From: Actinobacteria bacterium IMCC26207
Lineage (GTDB): Bacteria; Actinomycetota; Acidimicrobiia; Acidimicrobiales; Microtrichaceae
Direction: 5' to 3'
NCBI GenBank assembly: GCA_001025035.1
Contig: LCZK01000001.1
Location: forward strand, 25,984 to 89,983
Length of the DNA stretch: 64,000 bases
Shown: positions 27,444 through 36,113 of the stretch, in pieces
Numbering within the stretch: the first letter of the stretch is position 1
Layout: the number at the start of each line of letters is the position of its first letter
Made by a program: the position numbers and the translations under genes
Notes under the pieces: generated by a model
Database searches by the model: none
The model's input: the letters and a program-made list of their open reading frames with translations, nothing else
Told to the model about the DNA's origin: nothing

Positions 27444-28523
27444 ATGTCTGCCGAGAATCCTGCCCCGCCAACTCCCGTACAAACGCCTGCTGTGAACCTG
27501 CCCCCTGTGATGAACCAGGTGGTACTGCGTCAGCGGCCGGAAGGGTTGTTGTCTTGGGATGATGTTGAACTTGTGCAGGTTCCTCTTTATGAATTGGCAG
27601 AGGGTGAGGCGCTGTTGCATAACGAAGTGCTCGGCGTGGATGCCACCGTTCGATCTTGGCTGAGCCCGAATAAGGGGTACTTGCCGCCAGTTGCCATTGG
27701 CGAGCCGGTGCGGTGCTCCTCCGCTGGGCGCATAGTTGCCTCGAACTGTGATGCGTACAAGGTCGGAGATGTGGTGACCACGTTGGCGGGCTGGGAGGAA
27801 TTCTCGATCGTGCGTGATGACTTCTTCACCACGCACTTGTCGACAGCCGACCCCGAGTTCGATGTTGCCGCCTTTTTGGCCCTATACGGTTCCACCGGCT
27901 GCACGGCCTATATCGGCATGGTAGAGATCGCCAAGGTGCAGCCTGGCGAGACGGTGGTGGTCTCTGCAGCCGCTGGCGCGACGGGAACGATTGCCGCGCA
28001 GATAGCAAAGATCGCTGGTGCCAACGTGATTGGCATTGCCGGGTCTGACGCCAAATGCGACTGGCTGGTTAACGATCTGGGTCTTGACGGTGCAATCAAT
28101 TACAAGACCGAAGATGTGCTCGGCCGCTTGCGTGAACTGGCACCAAAACGCGTTGACGTGTTCTTCGACAATGTTGGCGGCGAAGTGCTTGACGCAGTGA
28201 TGGCTCGTTTGGCCATGCACGCTCGGGTGGTGTTGTGCGGCGCAATCTCGGGCTACAACGAGACCACCAAACCGGCAGGGCCAGCGAACTACCTCAACCT
28301 GATTCAGCAGCGCGCCTCGATGACCGGGTTCTTGGCCATTGATGAGGTGCCAAGGTTCGGAGAGATTGCTGAGCACCTGCGGGCCTGGGTCGAGGACGGG
28401 CGCCTGCGTTATCAGGTGCATTATTTCGATGGTTTGGAAGCTTCGGTAGACGCTCTCAATGCCATGTTCACGGGGGCTAACACCGGCAAGATTCTGATCA
28501 GAATGAGCGACTCACCAATCTGA
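27444..28523 (+). CDS. MDR-family NADPH-dependent oxidoreductase
   Basis: About 359 aa, a medium-chain dehydrogenase/reductase without a structural zinc lobe, closest in pattern to CurA/prostaglandin reductase-type enoyl or alkenal reductases. An N-terminal NLPPVMNQVVLRQRPEG precedes the nucleotide-binding VVVSAAAGATGTIAAQIAKIAGANVIGIAGS and DVFFDNVGGEVLD. It probably reduces alpha,beta-unsaturated carbonyls. The frame opens at GTG 27426, but ATG 27444 is preferred. It lies downstream of the divergently oriented tRNA. Confidence 0.9.
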   Translation: MSAENPAPPTPVQTPAVNLPPVMNQVVLRQRPEGLLSWDDVELVQVPLYELAEGEALLHNEVLGVDATVRSWLSPNKGYLPPVAIGEPVRCSSAGRIVASNCDAYKVGDVVTTLAGWEEFSIVRDDFFTTHLSTADPEFDVAAFLALYGSTGCTAYIGMVEIAKVQPGETVVVSAAAGATGTIAAQIAKIAGANVIGIAGSDAKCDWLVNDLGLDGAINYKTEDVLGRLRELAPKRVDVFFDNVGGEVLDAVMARLAMHARVVLCGAISGYNETTKPAGPANYLNLIQQRASMTGFLAIDEVPRFGEIAEHLRAWVEDGRLRYQVHYFDGLEASVDALNAMFTGANTGKILIRMSDSPI

Positions 28524-28546
28524 CCTAGCCCTGATCTGATGAGTGA

Positions 28547-28593
28547 TTTTACCTAGTTGCATTCTGTCAATCTTCTGTCACATTAACGGCATG
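28547..28593 (+). promoter_or_regulatory. Leaderless promoter cassette, copy 1
   Basis: A 47-bp segment that matches 29963-30009 at 42 of 47 positions, both starting TTTTACCTAGTTG and ending in an ATG. A TTG-containing -35-like element and CACATT (28579-28584) as a -10 place the expected transcription start at or next to the ATG at 28591, so the mRNA would be leaderless. Confidence 0.6.
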
Positions 28594-28683
28594 TTCTTCC
28601 CTTCTCCCGTAAGTGGCGGGCGGCAAGTTGGTCTTTATGCTTGTGAGTGTTGCTGTTTTGGCATGGATCGCAATGAGATATAA
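28591..28683 (+). CDS. Putative leader peptide with poly-Cys run (30 aa)
   Basis: A 30-codon ORF starting at the ATG that ends the first promoter cassette. It contains ACECCCF: four Cys codons within five. Its TAA (28681-28683) is immediately followed, in the same frame and with no spacer, by the GTG of the next secreted-protein gene, which lacks its own strong Shine-Dalgarno. Inference: a leaderless upstream ORF whose translation controls the downstream gene. Poly-Cys leader peptides that sense cysteine supply are known in mycobacteria. Alternatively it could be the relic of a longer N-terminus cut by a stop codon. Confidence 0.5.
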   Translation: MFFPSPVSGGRQVGLYACECCCFGMDRNEI

Positions 28684-29847
28684 GTGCCGAAATTCGTGAC
28701 ACTAACCACCATCTCGAATGTTCGTCGCTCTCCTCGAAGCCTGAGAGTGTCTCTTTTGCTGGGGATCCTCGTGGCGGCTCTTGTAGCGGTTGGCGGTGGA
28801 TGTGAGGTCGCGCCCAAGTTCGGTGGGCGTTCACTCAGGTCAGAGTCTGACCGAGCCGAATCCGTTCCTACTCCTGCTCCGCGTGCCGTCCCGTCACCCC
28901 CGGTTACGGCTACTGGCATGACGTTTCATGCTGCAGAAACTGCGGCAACCCTTGGGGGCTGCAAAGTCTTCCCTGCTGACCATTACATGAACGCCAGAAA
29001 TATTGAAACGTTGCCCGTTCGAGCCGAATCCGCAGCCTGGCTCAACAGCATCGGCGGGGCGTCGAGCAATCTCGTCGCTCCAAGCTCAACTATTTGGCAA
29101 GGCTCCCGGCCTGGGACGCCAATCAACATCGTTGATTCACGTGCCACGGGATTCAAACCAATAATTTTTGGACATGACTGGTCGGCCAAGTCTTACCTTG
29201 GCCCCTACCCCCTGCCGAGCGCTCCCTTGCTTCAAGGCGCACCTAACCCAACAGGCACCTGGGATAAGCGGCTGATGGTGGTCGATTCGGCAGAATGCAT
29301 CGCGTACGAACTGATTCAGTACCAGCAACTCTGGATCGGAACTTCTTTCCTGCGTACTGCGCTCGCAGGTACTCGCTACCCGCTGAACTCAAACGAGATG
29401 CCTACCGGAACAACAAACGCTCCGAACACCCCACTGATCGGCGCCTACCTGCTCAACTCCGAGGTTAAGTCGGGAACCATCCCGCATGTCATGGCCTTCT
29501 GCTCGCAGAACACTCGGATCAGTACGTCCTCAATCTGGCCGGCACGCAAGAGCGACGGCTTCAATACAGCGCCCGATGCCATGCCAATGGGAACCTGGGT
29601 CCGCCTCGGCGAGGGCGCCGACCCGGAGTCATTCAGCGGCGGTGCCCGAGTAGTTGTTGAAGCACTCCAGACACGTGGAGCGATCCTGACCGATAGCTGC
29701 GCCCATCAGTTCAGCTTGCTCGCAGAAAACAGCTCCGATTGGAACAATGCTGACATGACGCAGCTCACTCGCCTCACTCCAGCTGACTTTGAAGTCGTTC
29801 AGTCTGCAGCACTGAAGATCTCTGACACGAGCTATGCAGTGCGCTGA
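28684..29847 (+). CDS. Secreted or lipid-anchored protein of unknown function
   Basis: 387 aa. A basic N-terminus and the hydrophobic LLLGILVAALVAVGGGC give a signal peptide with a poor lipobox around Cys. The mature part shows the pattern CKVFPADHYMN...LPVRAESAAWL...VVDSAECIAYEL...WPARKSDGF...MPMGTWVRL...GAILTD, which I recall from a widespread but uncharacterised secreted family in actinobacteria. Several cysteines suggest disulfides. It starts at GTG 28684 directly after the TAA of the leader ORF. No enzymatic motif is recognised. Confidence 0.75.
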   Translation: MPKFVTLTTISNVRRSPRSLRVSLLLGILVAALVAVGGGCEVAPKFGGRSLRSESDRAESVPTPAPRAVPSPPVTATGMTFHAAETAATLGGCKVFPADHYMNARNIETLPVRAESAAWLNSIGGASSNLVAPSSTIWQGSRPGTPINIVDSRATGFKPIIFGHDWSAKSYLGPYPLPSAPLLQGAPNPTGTWDKRLMVVDSAECIAYELIQYQQLWIGTSFLRTALAGTRYPLNSNEMPTGTTNAPNTPLIGAYLLNSEVKSGTIPHVMAFCSQNTRISTSSIWPARKSDGFNTAPDAMPMGTWVRLGEGADPESFSGGARVVVEALQTRGAILTDSCAHQFSLLAENSSDWNNADMTQLTRLTPADFEVVQSAALKISDTSYAVR

Positions 29848-29962
29848 GCTAGACACCTTGTTCGCAGTGGCCCTAGATCGTCAGTAACCCCAGGATCGAT
29901 GGCCCGGTTGGTCGCGCCTGATGGGCTTGCTCAGCAGCCTGATTACCTTCCATCAGCGAGGT

Positions 29963-30009
29963 TTTTACCTAGTTGAGTTCTGGCAATCTTCTGTCATATT
30001 GACGGCATG
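29963..30009 (+). promoter_or_regulatory. Leaderless promoter cassette, copy 2
   Basis: The second copy of the 47-bp cassette (five mismatches to copy 1), ending in the ATG of the pentapeptide-repeat gene. TTGAGT (29973-29978) and CATATT (29995-30000) are spaced by 16 bp, and the -10 ends 6 bp before the ATG, as expected for a leaderless transcript. Shared use upstream of two secreted proteins suggests joint regulation. Confidence 0.6.
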
Positions 30010-30939
30010 AGATTTGTGAATACCAAGAGAGGTCGGGCCGCAACAACAGTCCTTCTCGTGTCAGTTTCAGCAGTTTTTGGAGCATCTTGCGATGTGATTG
30101 AGACTCCAATCACGGTGATCATTCCATCGACAGGCGGATGGTCAGAGAGTCCTCCAACCACTGCTGCGCCTGCTCCCACAACATCTACCACCACGACTAT
30201 GCCGGTAGAACCAACCACGACCACAACCACCTCGACGACTACCAGCACCGTGCCCGTGGCACAGACCTGCACCTTGATCGGCCCAGGGATTGACTTGCAG
30301 GGATGTGACCTGTCAGGTCAGACCATCTCGCATGTTGATCTAAGCAATACCGACCTAGCCAACGTCGACTTATCAGGGGCTCGTGTATTCAACGTGAACC
30401 TGTCTGGCGCAACCTTGACTGATGTGGACCTGTCTGGGGCAATCGTGAGCGACGTTGACCTGACCGGCGCCAGTTTGAAGAACGCCGACCTGTCTGGTGC
30501 TCGGCTAACCAACTCGAATCTGACCAACGTGAACTTGGTGGGTGCTGATCTGTCTGGTGCAGACCTGAGTGGCTCAACTGTTGTTCTGTCCGACCTGCAT
30601 AATGCGAACCTCTCTGGAGCGAATCTTCGCAACAGTGTTCTGGCAAATCTGAACCTGGCCGGGGCTGATCTTTCGAGTGCTGACCTGCGTGATGCAACTC
30701 TGCGAATCTCGGACTTGTTTACTGCGAACCTGGCTGGGGCACGACTCAACCGAGCAGTTCTAGTTGGCATCAACTTGACCTCCTCCACGCTGACTGATGC
30801 CGATCTAACAGATGCCAACCTGACGGATGTGGACATCACTGCTGCCGGCAGAACTGGTGCAATCTGGACTGGGGCAACCTGTGGGTTTGGTAGCGAGCCC
30901 AGCGTGTTGTGCGTGGACTTCGTAGCAACTGCTCTCTGA
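30007..30939 (+). CDS. Secreted pentapeptide-repeat protein
   Basis: 310 aa. A signal peptide (TTVLLVSVSAVFGASC, possible lipoprotein) is followed by a Thr/Pro-rich linker at about 50-85, then by nearly 40 A(D/N)LSG-type pentapeptides (for example VDLSGARVFNVNLSGATLTD), which should form a right-handed quadrilateral beta-helix. A short C-terminal cap contains two Cys. Most pentapeptide-repeat proteins of this kind have no known activity; export argues against a gyrase-protecting role. No Shine-Dalgarno is visible; translation probably starts on a leaderless mRNA. Confidence 0.88.
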   Translation: MRFVNTKRGRAATTVLLVSVSAVFGASCDVIETPITVIIPSTGGWSESPPTTAAPAPTTSTTTTMPVEPTTTTTTSTTTSTVPVAQTCTLIGPGIDLQGCDLSGQTISHVDLSNTDLANVDLSGARVFNVNLSGATLTDVDLSGAIVSDVDLTGASLKNADLSGARLTNSNLTNVNLVGADLSGADLSGSTVVLSDLHNANLSGANLRNSVLANLNLAGADLSSADLRDATLRISDLFTANLAGARLNRAVLVGINLTSSTLTDADLTDANLTDVDITAAGRTGAIWTGATCGFGSEPSVLCVDFVATAL

Positions 30940-30978
30940 TTTACGACCCTGGCCGTTGTTCTGTGATATCCCGTTGGG

Positions 30979-31809
30979 ATGGATTCACAGGCAGACAACT
31001 CGGGTTTGGTCACTGTTGAAATTGCGGACTCAGTCGCCGTCATCCGATTGAATCGGCCGGAGGTGCGCAACGCACTTTCGGCTGAGCTCATGTTGGACAT
31101 CTACAAAGCCGTGAGTGCCTGCGAGGCTGACGAGGCTGTGCAGGTGATGATTCTTACGGGAAGTGATCCGGCGTTCTGCGCAGGCCTTGACTTGAAAGAT
31201 CTAGCATCAGGCAAGTTGCAGAAGGCGTTTGATCAGATTTCTGCAGCACCGGGGCGTGCCGAAATAGCAGTTGACTCTGGTCTGCCTAGCCCGTTCCCAC
31301 CGCATCGCAAATTAATGATCGGAGCCATCAACGGAGTTGCCGTAACTGGCGGTTTAGAACTTGCGCTTGCCTGCGATTTTTTGGTGGCCTCTGACCGGGC
31401 TGGCTTTGCAGACACGCATGCCCGAGTTGGCATCATGCCGGCCTGGGGTTTGACGGTGATGTTGCCGCAGGCCATCGGCGTGCGCCGTGCTCGGGAGATG
31501 TCGGTGACTGGTAACTATGTCGACGCTGCAACTGCGTTGGACTGGGGCTTGGTCAACCATGTGGTTCCACACGAGGGGCTGCTGCTGTTCTGCCTGAAGC
31601 TTGCCGCCGATGTGTGCTCCAACGATTCCGCCGGCGTGAAGCGTCTGCTGCAGACGTATGCGGAGGGGTCGCTCGTAACGGTTGCGCAGGCCTGGGGTGT
31701 CGAGGCCGACGCTGGCCGCGAATGGTACAAAGCTGGCGGCGGGGACCTGGATGAGGTGGAACGCCGTCGGCAGGGGATCATTGAGCGCGGGCGCTCGCAG
31801 ACTGATTGA
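30979..31809 (+). CDS. Enoyl-CoA hydratase/isomerase family protein
   Basis: A 276-aa crotonase-fold enzyme. AVIRLNRPEVRNALSAELM opens the fold, DPAFCAGLDLKDL is the oxyanion-hole segment, and INGVAVTGGLELALACDFLVAS with the following DTHARVGIMPAWGLTVMLPQAIG matches the second half of the active site. The actual hydratase or isomerase specificity cannot be told. The last codons (ERGRSQTD) and TGA stop are encoded inside the first units of a 25-bp tandem repeat. It probably serves the same acyl-CoA catabolism as the following genes. Confidence 0.9.
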   Translation: MDSQADNSGLVTVEIADSVAVIRLNRPEVRNALSAELMLDIYKAVSACEADEAVQVMILTGSDPAFCAGLDLKDLASGKLQKAFDQISAAPGRAEIAVDSGLPSPFPPHRKLMIGAINGVAVTGGLELALACDFLVASDRAGFADTHARVGIMPAWGLTVMLPQAIGVRRAREMSVTGNYVDAATALDWGLVNHVVPHEGLLLFCLKLAADVCSNDSAGVKRLLQTYAEGSLVTVAQAWGVEADAGREWYKAGGGDLDEVERRRQGIIERGRSQTD

Positions 31810-31893
31810 GCGCGGGCGCTCGCAGACTGATTGAGCGCGGGCGCTCGCAGACTGATTGAGCGCGGGCGCTCGCAGACTGATTGAGCGCGGGCG
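31780..31893 (+). repeat. 25-bp tandem repeat, 4.5 copies, each with a hairpin
   Basis: Four identical 25-bp units (31780-31804, 31805-31829, 31830-31854, 31855-31879) and 14 bases of a fifth. Every unit contains the self-complementary GAGCGC-GG-GCGCTC. The first unit encodes the C-terminus of the enoyl-CoA hydratase and the second its TGA. The array fills most of the 132-bp gap before icmF and may attenuate readthrough. Confidence 0.95.
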
Positions 31894-31941
31894 GCAACTA
31901 GTCTGTGGCCCAGTGCTTACTGCTACGGAAATGGGCTGAGG

Positions 31942-34900
31942 ATGACGACTGAGGAACTGCACATACCGGCAAACCCAGTTCGATTTATCACTGCTGCCAG
32001 CCTGTTTGATGGCCATGACGTGTCGATCAACATCATGCGGCGCATTCTGCAATCTCAGGGTGCCGAGGTGATCCATCTTGGTCATAACCGCTCCGTTGAT
32101 GAGTTGGTGAACGCCGCTATTCAAGAGGATGTGCAGGGAATCGCGATTAGTTCCTATCAAGGCGGTCACATCGAGTATTTCAAGTACTTGATTGACCGCC
32201 TTGCCCAAGAAGGCGCGGCTCATGTGCGCGTTTACGGCGGTGGTGGCGGCGTGATTACCTCTGACGAGATTGCCGAACTGCACGCCTACGGAGTGACCAA
32301 GATCTTCTCTCCAGAGGATGGCCGGAAACTTGGCTTAGTTGGAATGGTCAACTCCATGATTCGCGACTGCGATGTTGACCCAATGAAGCGGCGCGGCAGC
32401 GCAGTCCCGGAACTGCTTGAACGTGTGCAGACGGGTTCGGTCAGTGCGCTTGCACAGCTCATGACGGGCCTTGAACTGGGTGCGGTTGACGAGCCAACAA
32501 TCGCGCAGCTACAGGGGGCGGCTACTGCTCGGAGAGTGCCGGTCCTTGGCATCACGGGCACCGGGGGATCGGGCAAGTCCTCGCTGACCGATGAACTCTT
32601 GCGCCGGTTCCGGCTGGATCAAGAAGACAAGCTTCGTATTGCTGTTCTAGCTATTGACCCAACTCGCCGTCGGGGCGGCGGAGCGTTACTCGGCGACCGA
32701 ATCCGCATGAATGCCATTGACTCTGAGCAGATCTTTTTTAGATCGCTTGCAACGCGTTCCACCCAGAGCGAGGTTCCCGAATATCTTGCGGAGATCATCC
32801 TGGCCGCTAAAGCTTGGGGTGCTGATCTGGTGATTGTGGAGACGCCAGGGATTGGTCAGGGCGACGCGGCGATTCTGCCGTATTCGGATGTTTCGCTGTA
32901 TGTGATGACTCCCGAGTTTGGGGCCTCCTCGCAGCTCGAAAAGATCGACATGTTGGACTTTGCCGACGCTGTTGCCATTAACAAGTTTGAGCGTCGCGGG
33001 GCCGAGGATGCCCAGCGTGATGTTGCCCGGCAAATGATGCGTAACCGCGAGGCGTTTGATACTCCCCTTGATGAGCTGCCCGTATTTGGAACGGTTGCAT
33101 CCCGGTTCAACGATGATGGCGTGACGGCGTTGTATCAGTGCCTGACGGCTCTCCTATGCGATCAGGGTTTGGTGCTGCCAGGTGGTTCCCTGCAGCGGGT
33201 TTCTACTCGAGCCTCAACTGGGTTGGATGAAATCTTGCCTGCTTCTCGGAGCCGCTACTTGGCCGAGATTGTGCAAGAGGTGCACGCGTATCATGCTGCA
33301 ACGCAACAGCAGTCGGCAGTGGCCCGGCAGGTTCAGCAACTTGCGAGCAGTGCCGCATTGCTCGCTCAGGCAGATCGGCCCACCGAGGACCTTGAGCGGC
33401 TCGCACAGCAACTCGAAGCTGAGCTAACTCCAGAGAACCGCAGCCTGCTGCAAGCTTGGCCTGAGCGAGTAGCCAAGCTGACTGGCCCAGAGCGGGCAAC
33501 CCGCGAGTCGCTCTCGGGAACACTGGTACCGAAGCTTTCGCTGCCCCGGTTCGTCGACCACGGGGAGCAGTTGCGGTGGCTGCGCTCAGAGAACCTGCCT
33601 GGGCACTTTCCCTTTACAGCTGGTGTGTTCCCCTTCAAACGAGAAGGCGAAGACCCAGCAAGGATGTTTGCCGGGGAGGGTGGAGCGGCTCGAACCAATC
33701 GGCGGTTCCACTTGTTGGCCGAGGGCCTTCCGGCAACACGGCTCTCTACTGCGTTTGACTCGGTCACCTTGTACGGTTTTGACCCCGCCGAGCGCCCCGA
33801 TATTTACGGCAAGATCGGCAACTCGGGTGTGTCGATCGCAACGCTCGACGACATGAAAGTGCTGTACTCGGGGTTTGACCTGTGTGATCCAAGCACCAGT
33901 GTGTCAATGACCATCAACGGCCCGGCGCCAGCGGTGTTAGCCATGTTTTTGAACACTGCCATCGATCAACGCGTCGAGATGTTCGAGTCCGAACATGGGC
34001 GGACGCTGACCGATGACGAGCAACGCGAACTGCGCGCTTGGGTGCTGTCGAATCTTCGTGGCACCGTGCAAGCCGACATCTTGAAAGAGGACCAGGGCCA
34101 GAACACCTGCATTTTCTCAACCGAGTTCTCGCTGGGCCTTATGGCCGATATTGCCGAGTGGTTTGTGCAGCACGAGGTGCGCAACTTCTACTCGGTATCT
34201 ATCTCGGGATATCACATAGCCGAGGCAGGCGCGAACCCGATTAGCCAGCTCGCGTTTACGTTGGCGAACGGATTTACCTATGTTGAGTCGTACTTGGCAC
34301 GCGGCCTTGCCGTGGATGATTTTGCGCCAAATCTGAGCTTCTTTTTCTCCAATGGGATGGACCCGGAGTACAACGTTTTGGGCAGAGTGGCCCGCCGGAT
34401 CTGGGCTGTGGCAATGCGAGAGTGCTACGGGGCGAACGAGCGCTCACAGAAGCTGAAATATCACGTGCAAACCTCGGGCCGCAGCCTGCACGCGCAAGAG
34501 ATGGCCTTCAACGACATTCGCACCACGTTGCAAGCTCTGTGCGCAATCAATGACAACGCCAACAGTTTGCATACCAATGCCTACGACGAAGCTGTGACCA
34601 CGCCCACGTCCGAGTCAGTGCGCCGAGCGCTCGCAATCCAGATGATAATCACTCAGGAATGGGGTCTTTCGATGTGCGAGAACTCGCTGCAGGGAAGCTT
34701 CATTATTGAAGAGCTCACCGACCTTGTTGAAGAGGCCGTGCTGGTTGAGCTTGATCGAATCAACAGTCGCGGCGGGGTACTCGGAGCGATGGAGACTGGG
34801 TATCAACGCGGCCGAATCCAGGACGAGTCCATGCTGTACGAGCACCGCAAACACGATGGCTCGCTCCCGCTGATCGGTGTGAATACCTTCTTGGATCCCG

Positions 34901-35157
34901 ACCCCAAGCCAGCGGCGGTCGTCCAGGAGTTGCAGCGTTCCGAGGATTCCGAGAAGCGGGATCAGATTGAGCGACTGCAGCAGTTCAAGCGAACTCACGC
35001 AGCCGACCGGCCAGCAGCTCTTGAGGAATTACGCGCTGCGGCACTGCGCGGAGACAACCTTTTTGAAGTGCTGATGGACACCGTGCGGCACTGTTCACTC
35101 GGCGAGATCACCGACACCTTGTTTCAGGTGGGTGGCAAGTACCGCCGCAACGTGTGA
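31942..35157 (+). CDS. icmF: Fused isobutyryl-CoA mutase IcmF
   Basis: A coenzyme-B12 acyl-CoA mutase with a built-in G-protein chaperone (1071 aa, close to the usual 1090). The cobalamin-binding domain comes first, with axial His25 in FDGHD and the SYQGGHIEYF segment. Next is the MeaB-like GTPase with its P-loop GTGGSGKSS around residue 205, then a linker, then the mutase TIM barrel starting at about residue 555 (FTAGVFPFKREGEDP, LPATRLSTAFDS). The VFPFKR segment is typical of the IcmF branch rather than methylmalonyl-CoA mutase. It interconverts isobutyryl- and n-butyryl-CoA, and possibly related acyl-CoAs. Its TGA overlaps the GTG of the HMG-CoA lyase gene. Confidence 0.94.
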   Translation: MTTEELHIPANPVRFITAASLFDGHDVSINIMRRILQSQGAEVIHLGHNRSVDELVNAAIQEDVQGIAISSYQGGHIEYFKYLIDRLAQEGAAHVRVYGGGGGVITSDEIAELHAYGVTKIFSPEDGRKLGLVGMVNSMIRDCDVDPMKRRGSAVPELLERVQTGSVSALAQLMTGLELGAVDEPTIAQLQGAATARRVPVLGITGTGGSGKSSLTDELLRRFRLDQEDKLRIAVLAIDPTRRRGGGALLGDRIRMNAIDSEQIFFRSLATRSTQSEVPEYLAEIILAAKAWGADLVIVETPGIGQGDAAILPYSDVSLYVMTPEFGASSQLEKIDMLDFADAVAINKFERRGAEDAQRDVARQMMRNREAFDTPLDELPVFGTVASRFNDDGVTALYQCLTALLCDQGLVLPGGSLQRVSTRASTGLDEILPASRSRYLAEIVQEVHAYHAATQQQSAVARQVQQLASSAALLAQADRPTEDLERLAQQLEAELTPENRSLLQAWPERVAKLTGPERATRESLSGTLVPKLSLPRFVDHGEQLRWLRSENLPGHFPFTAGVFPFKREGEDPARMFAGEGGAARTNRRFHLLAEGLPATRLSTAFDSVTLYGFDPAERPDIYGKIGNSGVSIATLDDMKVLYSGFDLCDPSTSVSMTINGPAPAVLAMFLNTAIDQRVEMFESEHGRTLTDDEQRELRAWVLSNLRGTVQADILKEDQGQNTCIFSTEFSLGLMADIAEWFVQHEVRNFYSVSISGYHIAEAGANPISQLAFTLANGFTYVESYLARGLAVDDFAPNLSFFFSNGMDPEYNVLGRVARRIWAVAMRECYGANERSQKLKYHVQTSGRSLHAQEMAFNDIRTTLQALCAINDNANSLHTNAYDEAVTTPTSESVRRALAIQMIITQEWGLSMCENSLQGSFIIEELTDLVEEAVLVELDRINSRGGVLGAMETGYQRGRIQDESMLYEHRKHDGSLPLIGVNTFLDPDPKPAAVVQELQRSEDSEKRDQIERLQQFKRTHAADRPAALEELRAAALRGDNLFEVLMDTVRHCSLGEITDTLFQVGGKYRRNV

Positions 35158-36113
35158 ATGTGGGGACTATGACTGCAGGTTCCGAGGCCGCCAACTCACA
35201 ACAGGTGCGCGTGATCGAAGTAGGCCCCAGAGACGGCTTGCAGAATGAACGGCAGGTTTTGCCTGCCGCCGACAAGGTCGAACTGGTGCAGCGCCTAGTT
35301 GCCACCGGGATTTCTGCAGTTGAAGTGACCTCGTTTGTTCGACCTGATCGGGTGCCGCAACTTGCTGATGGAGTAGCGGTGTTTCCTGCAGTACAGAAAC
35401 TGCCTGGTGTTCGCTACATCGCTCTCGTTCCCAACCTTGCTGGATTGCAAGCTGCGGCCGAAGCGGGAGTGCATGAGGTTGCCGTGTTCGGAGCAGCCAG
35501 CGAGCAGTTCAGTCAATCAAATTTAGGCAGAGGTATTGACGACAGCCTCAAGATGTTTGAGCCCGTCGCAGCCGAGGCGCGACTGCTTGGGATGGTTGTT
35601 CGCGGGTATGTCTCGACTGTGCTTGGCTGCCCATTCTCGGGGCACGTGCCTGTGGGCAACGTGGTGCGAGTTGTTCGTGCCCTCGACGAGATGGGCTGTG
35701 ATGAAATCAGTCTGGGAGACACCATCGGTGTGGGAACTCCACATGCGGTTAACGAACTGATTGCTCAGGTTGAAACGGTGTTGGCGGTGCAGCGAATCGC
35801 AGTGCATTTCCATGACACCTACGGCATGGGTTTGGCTAACTCAATGGCCGCGATCCAAGCAGGTGTGCGCGCAGTTGATACCTCAATCGGTGGACTTGGC
35901 GGATGCCCCTTTGCGGGCCGAAACGCAACTGGAAATCTGGCCACCGAAGACTTGGTGTACGCACTCGCTGGGTCTGAGTTCGATACCGGGATCGATCTGG
36001 ATGGACTGCTACAGGTGAACAGTTGGTTAGCTGAACGAGTGGGCCGAGCACTGCCTTCAAAGGTTGCAGCAGCCCTTCTTGCAAAGCAGGCTGGTACTAG
36101 CGATGCCAAGTGA
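35154..36113 (+). CDS. Hydroxymethylglutaryl-CoA lyase
   Basis: Cleaves HMG-CoA to acetyl-CoA and acetoacetate, the last step of leucine breakdown. The signature VGPRDGLQNE is at the N-terminus, with the metal-binding AVHFHDTYGMGLAN and the catalytic Cys in GLGGCPFAGRNATGN. The frame can start at GTG 35154, overlapping the icmF stop, or at ATG 35169 (MTAGSEAAN). The acetoacetyl-CoA synthetase gene begins inside its last codons, so product and next enzyme are coupled: acetoacetate released here can be re-activated immediately. Confidence 0.94.
   Translation: MNVGTMTAGSEAANSQQVRVIEVGPRDGLQNERQVLPAADKVELVQRLVATGISAVEVTSFVRPDRVPQLADGVAVFPAVQKLPGVRYIALVPNLAGLQAAAEAGVHEVAVFGAASEQFSQSNLGRGIDDSLKMFEPVAAEARLLGMVVRGYVSTVLGCPFSGHVPVGNVVRVVRALDEMGCDEISLGDTIGVGTPHAVNELIAQVETVLAVQRIAVHFHDTYGMGLANSMAAIQAGVRAVDTSIGGLGGCPFAGRNATGNLATEDLVYALAGSEFDTGIDLDGLLQVNSWLAERVGRALPSKVAAALLAKQAGTSDAK

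Noticed and set aside
29918..29957. CTGATGG...CCATCAG inverted repeat upstream of the pentapeptide gene
   Set aside because: The loop is about 25 bases and the arms only 7 bp; too weak to support a terminator or regulatory hairpin call.
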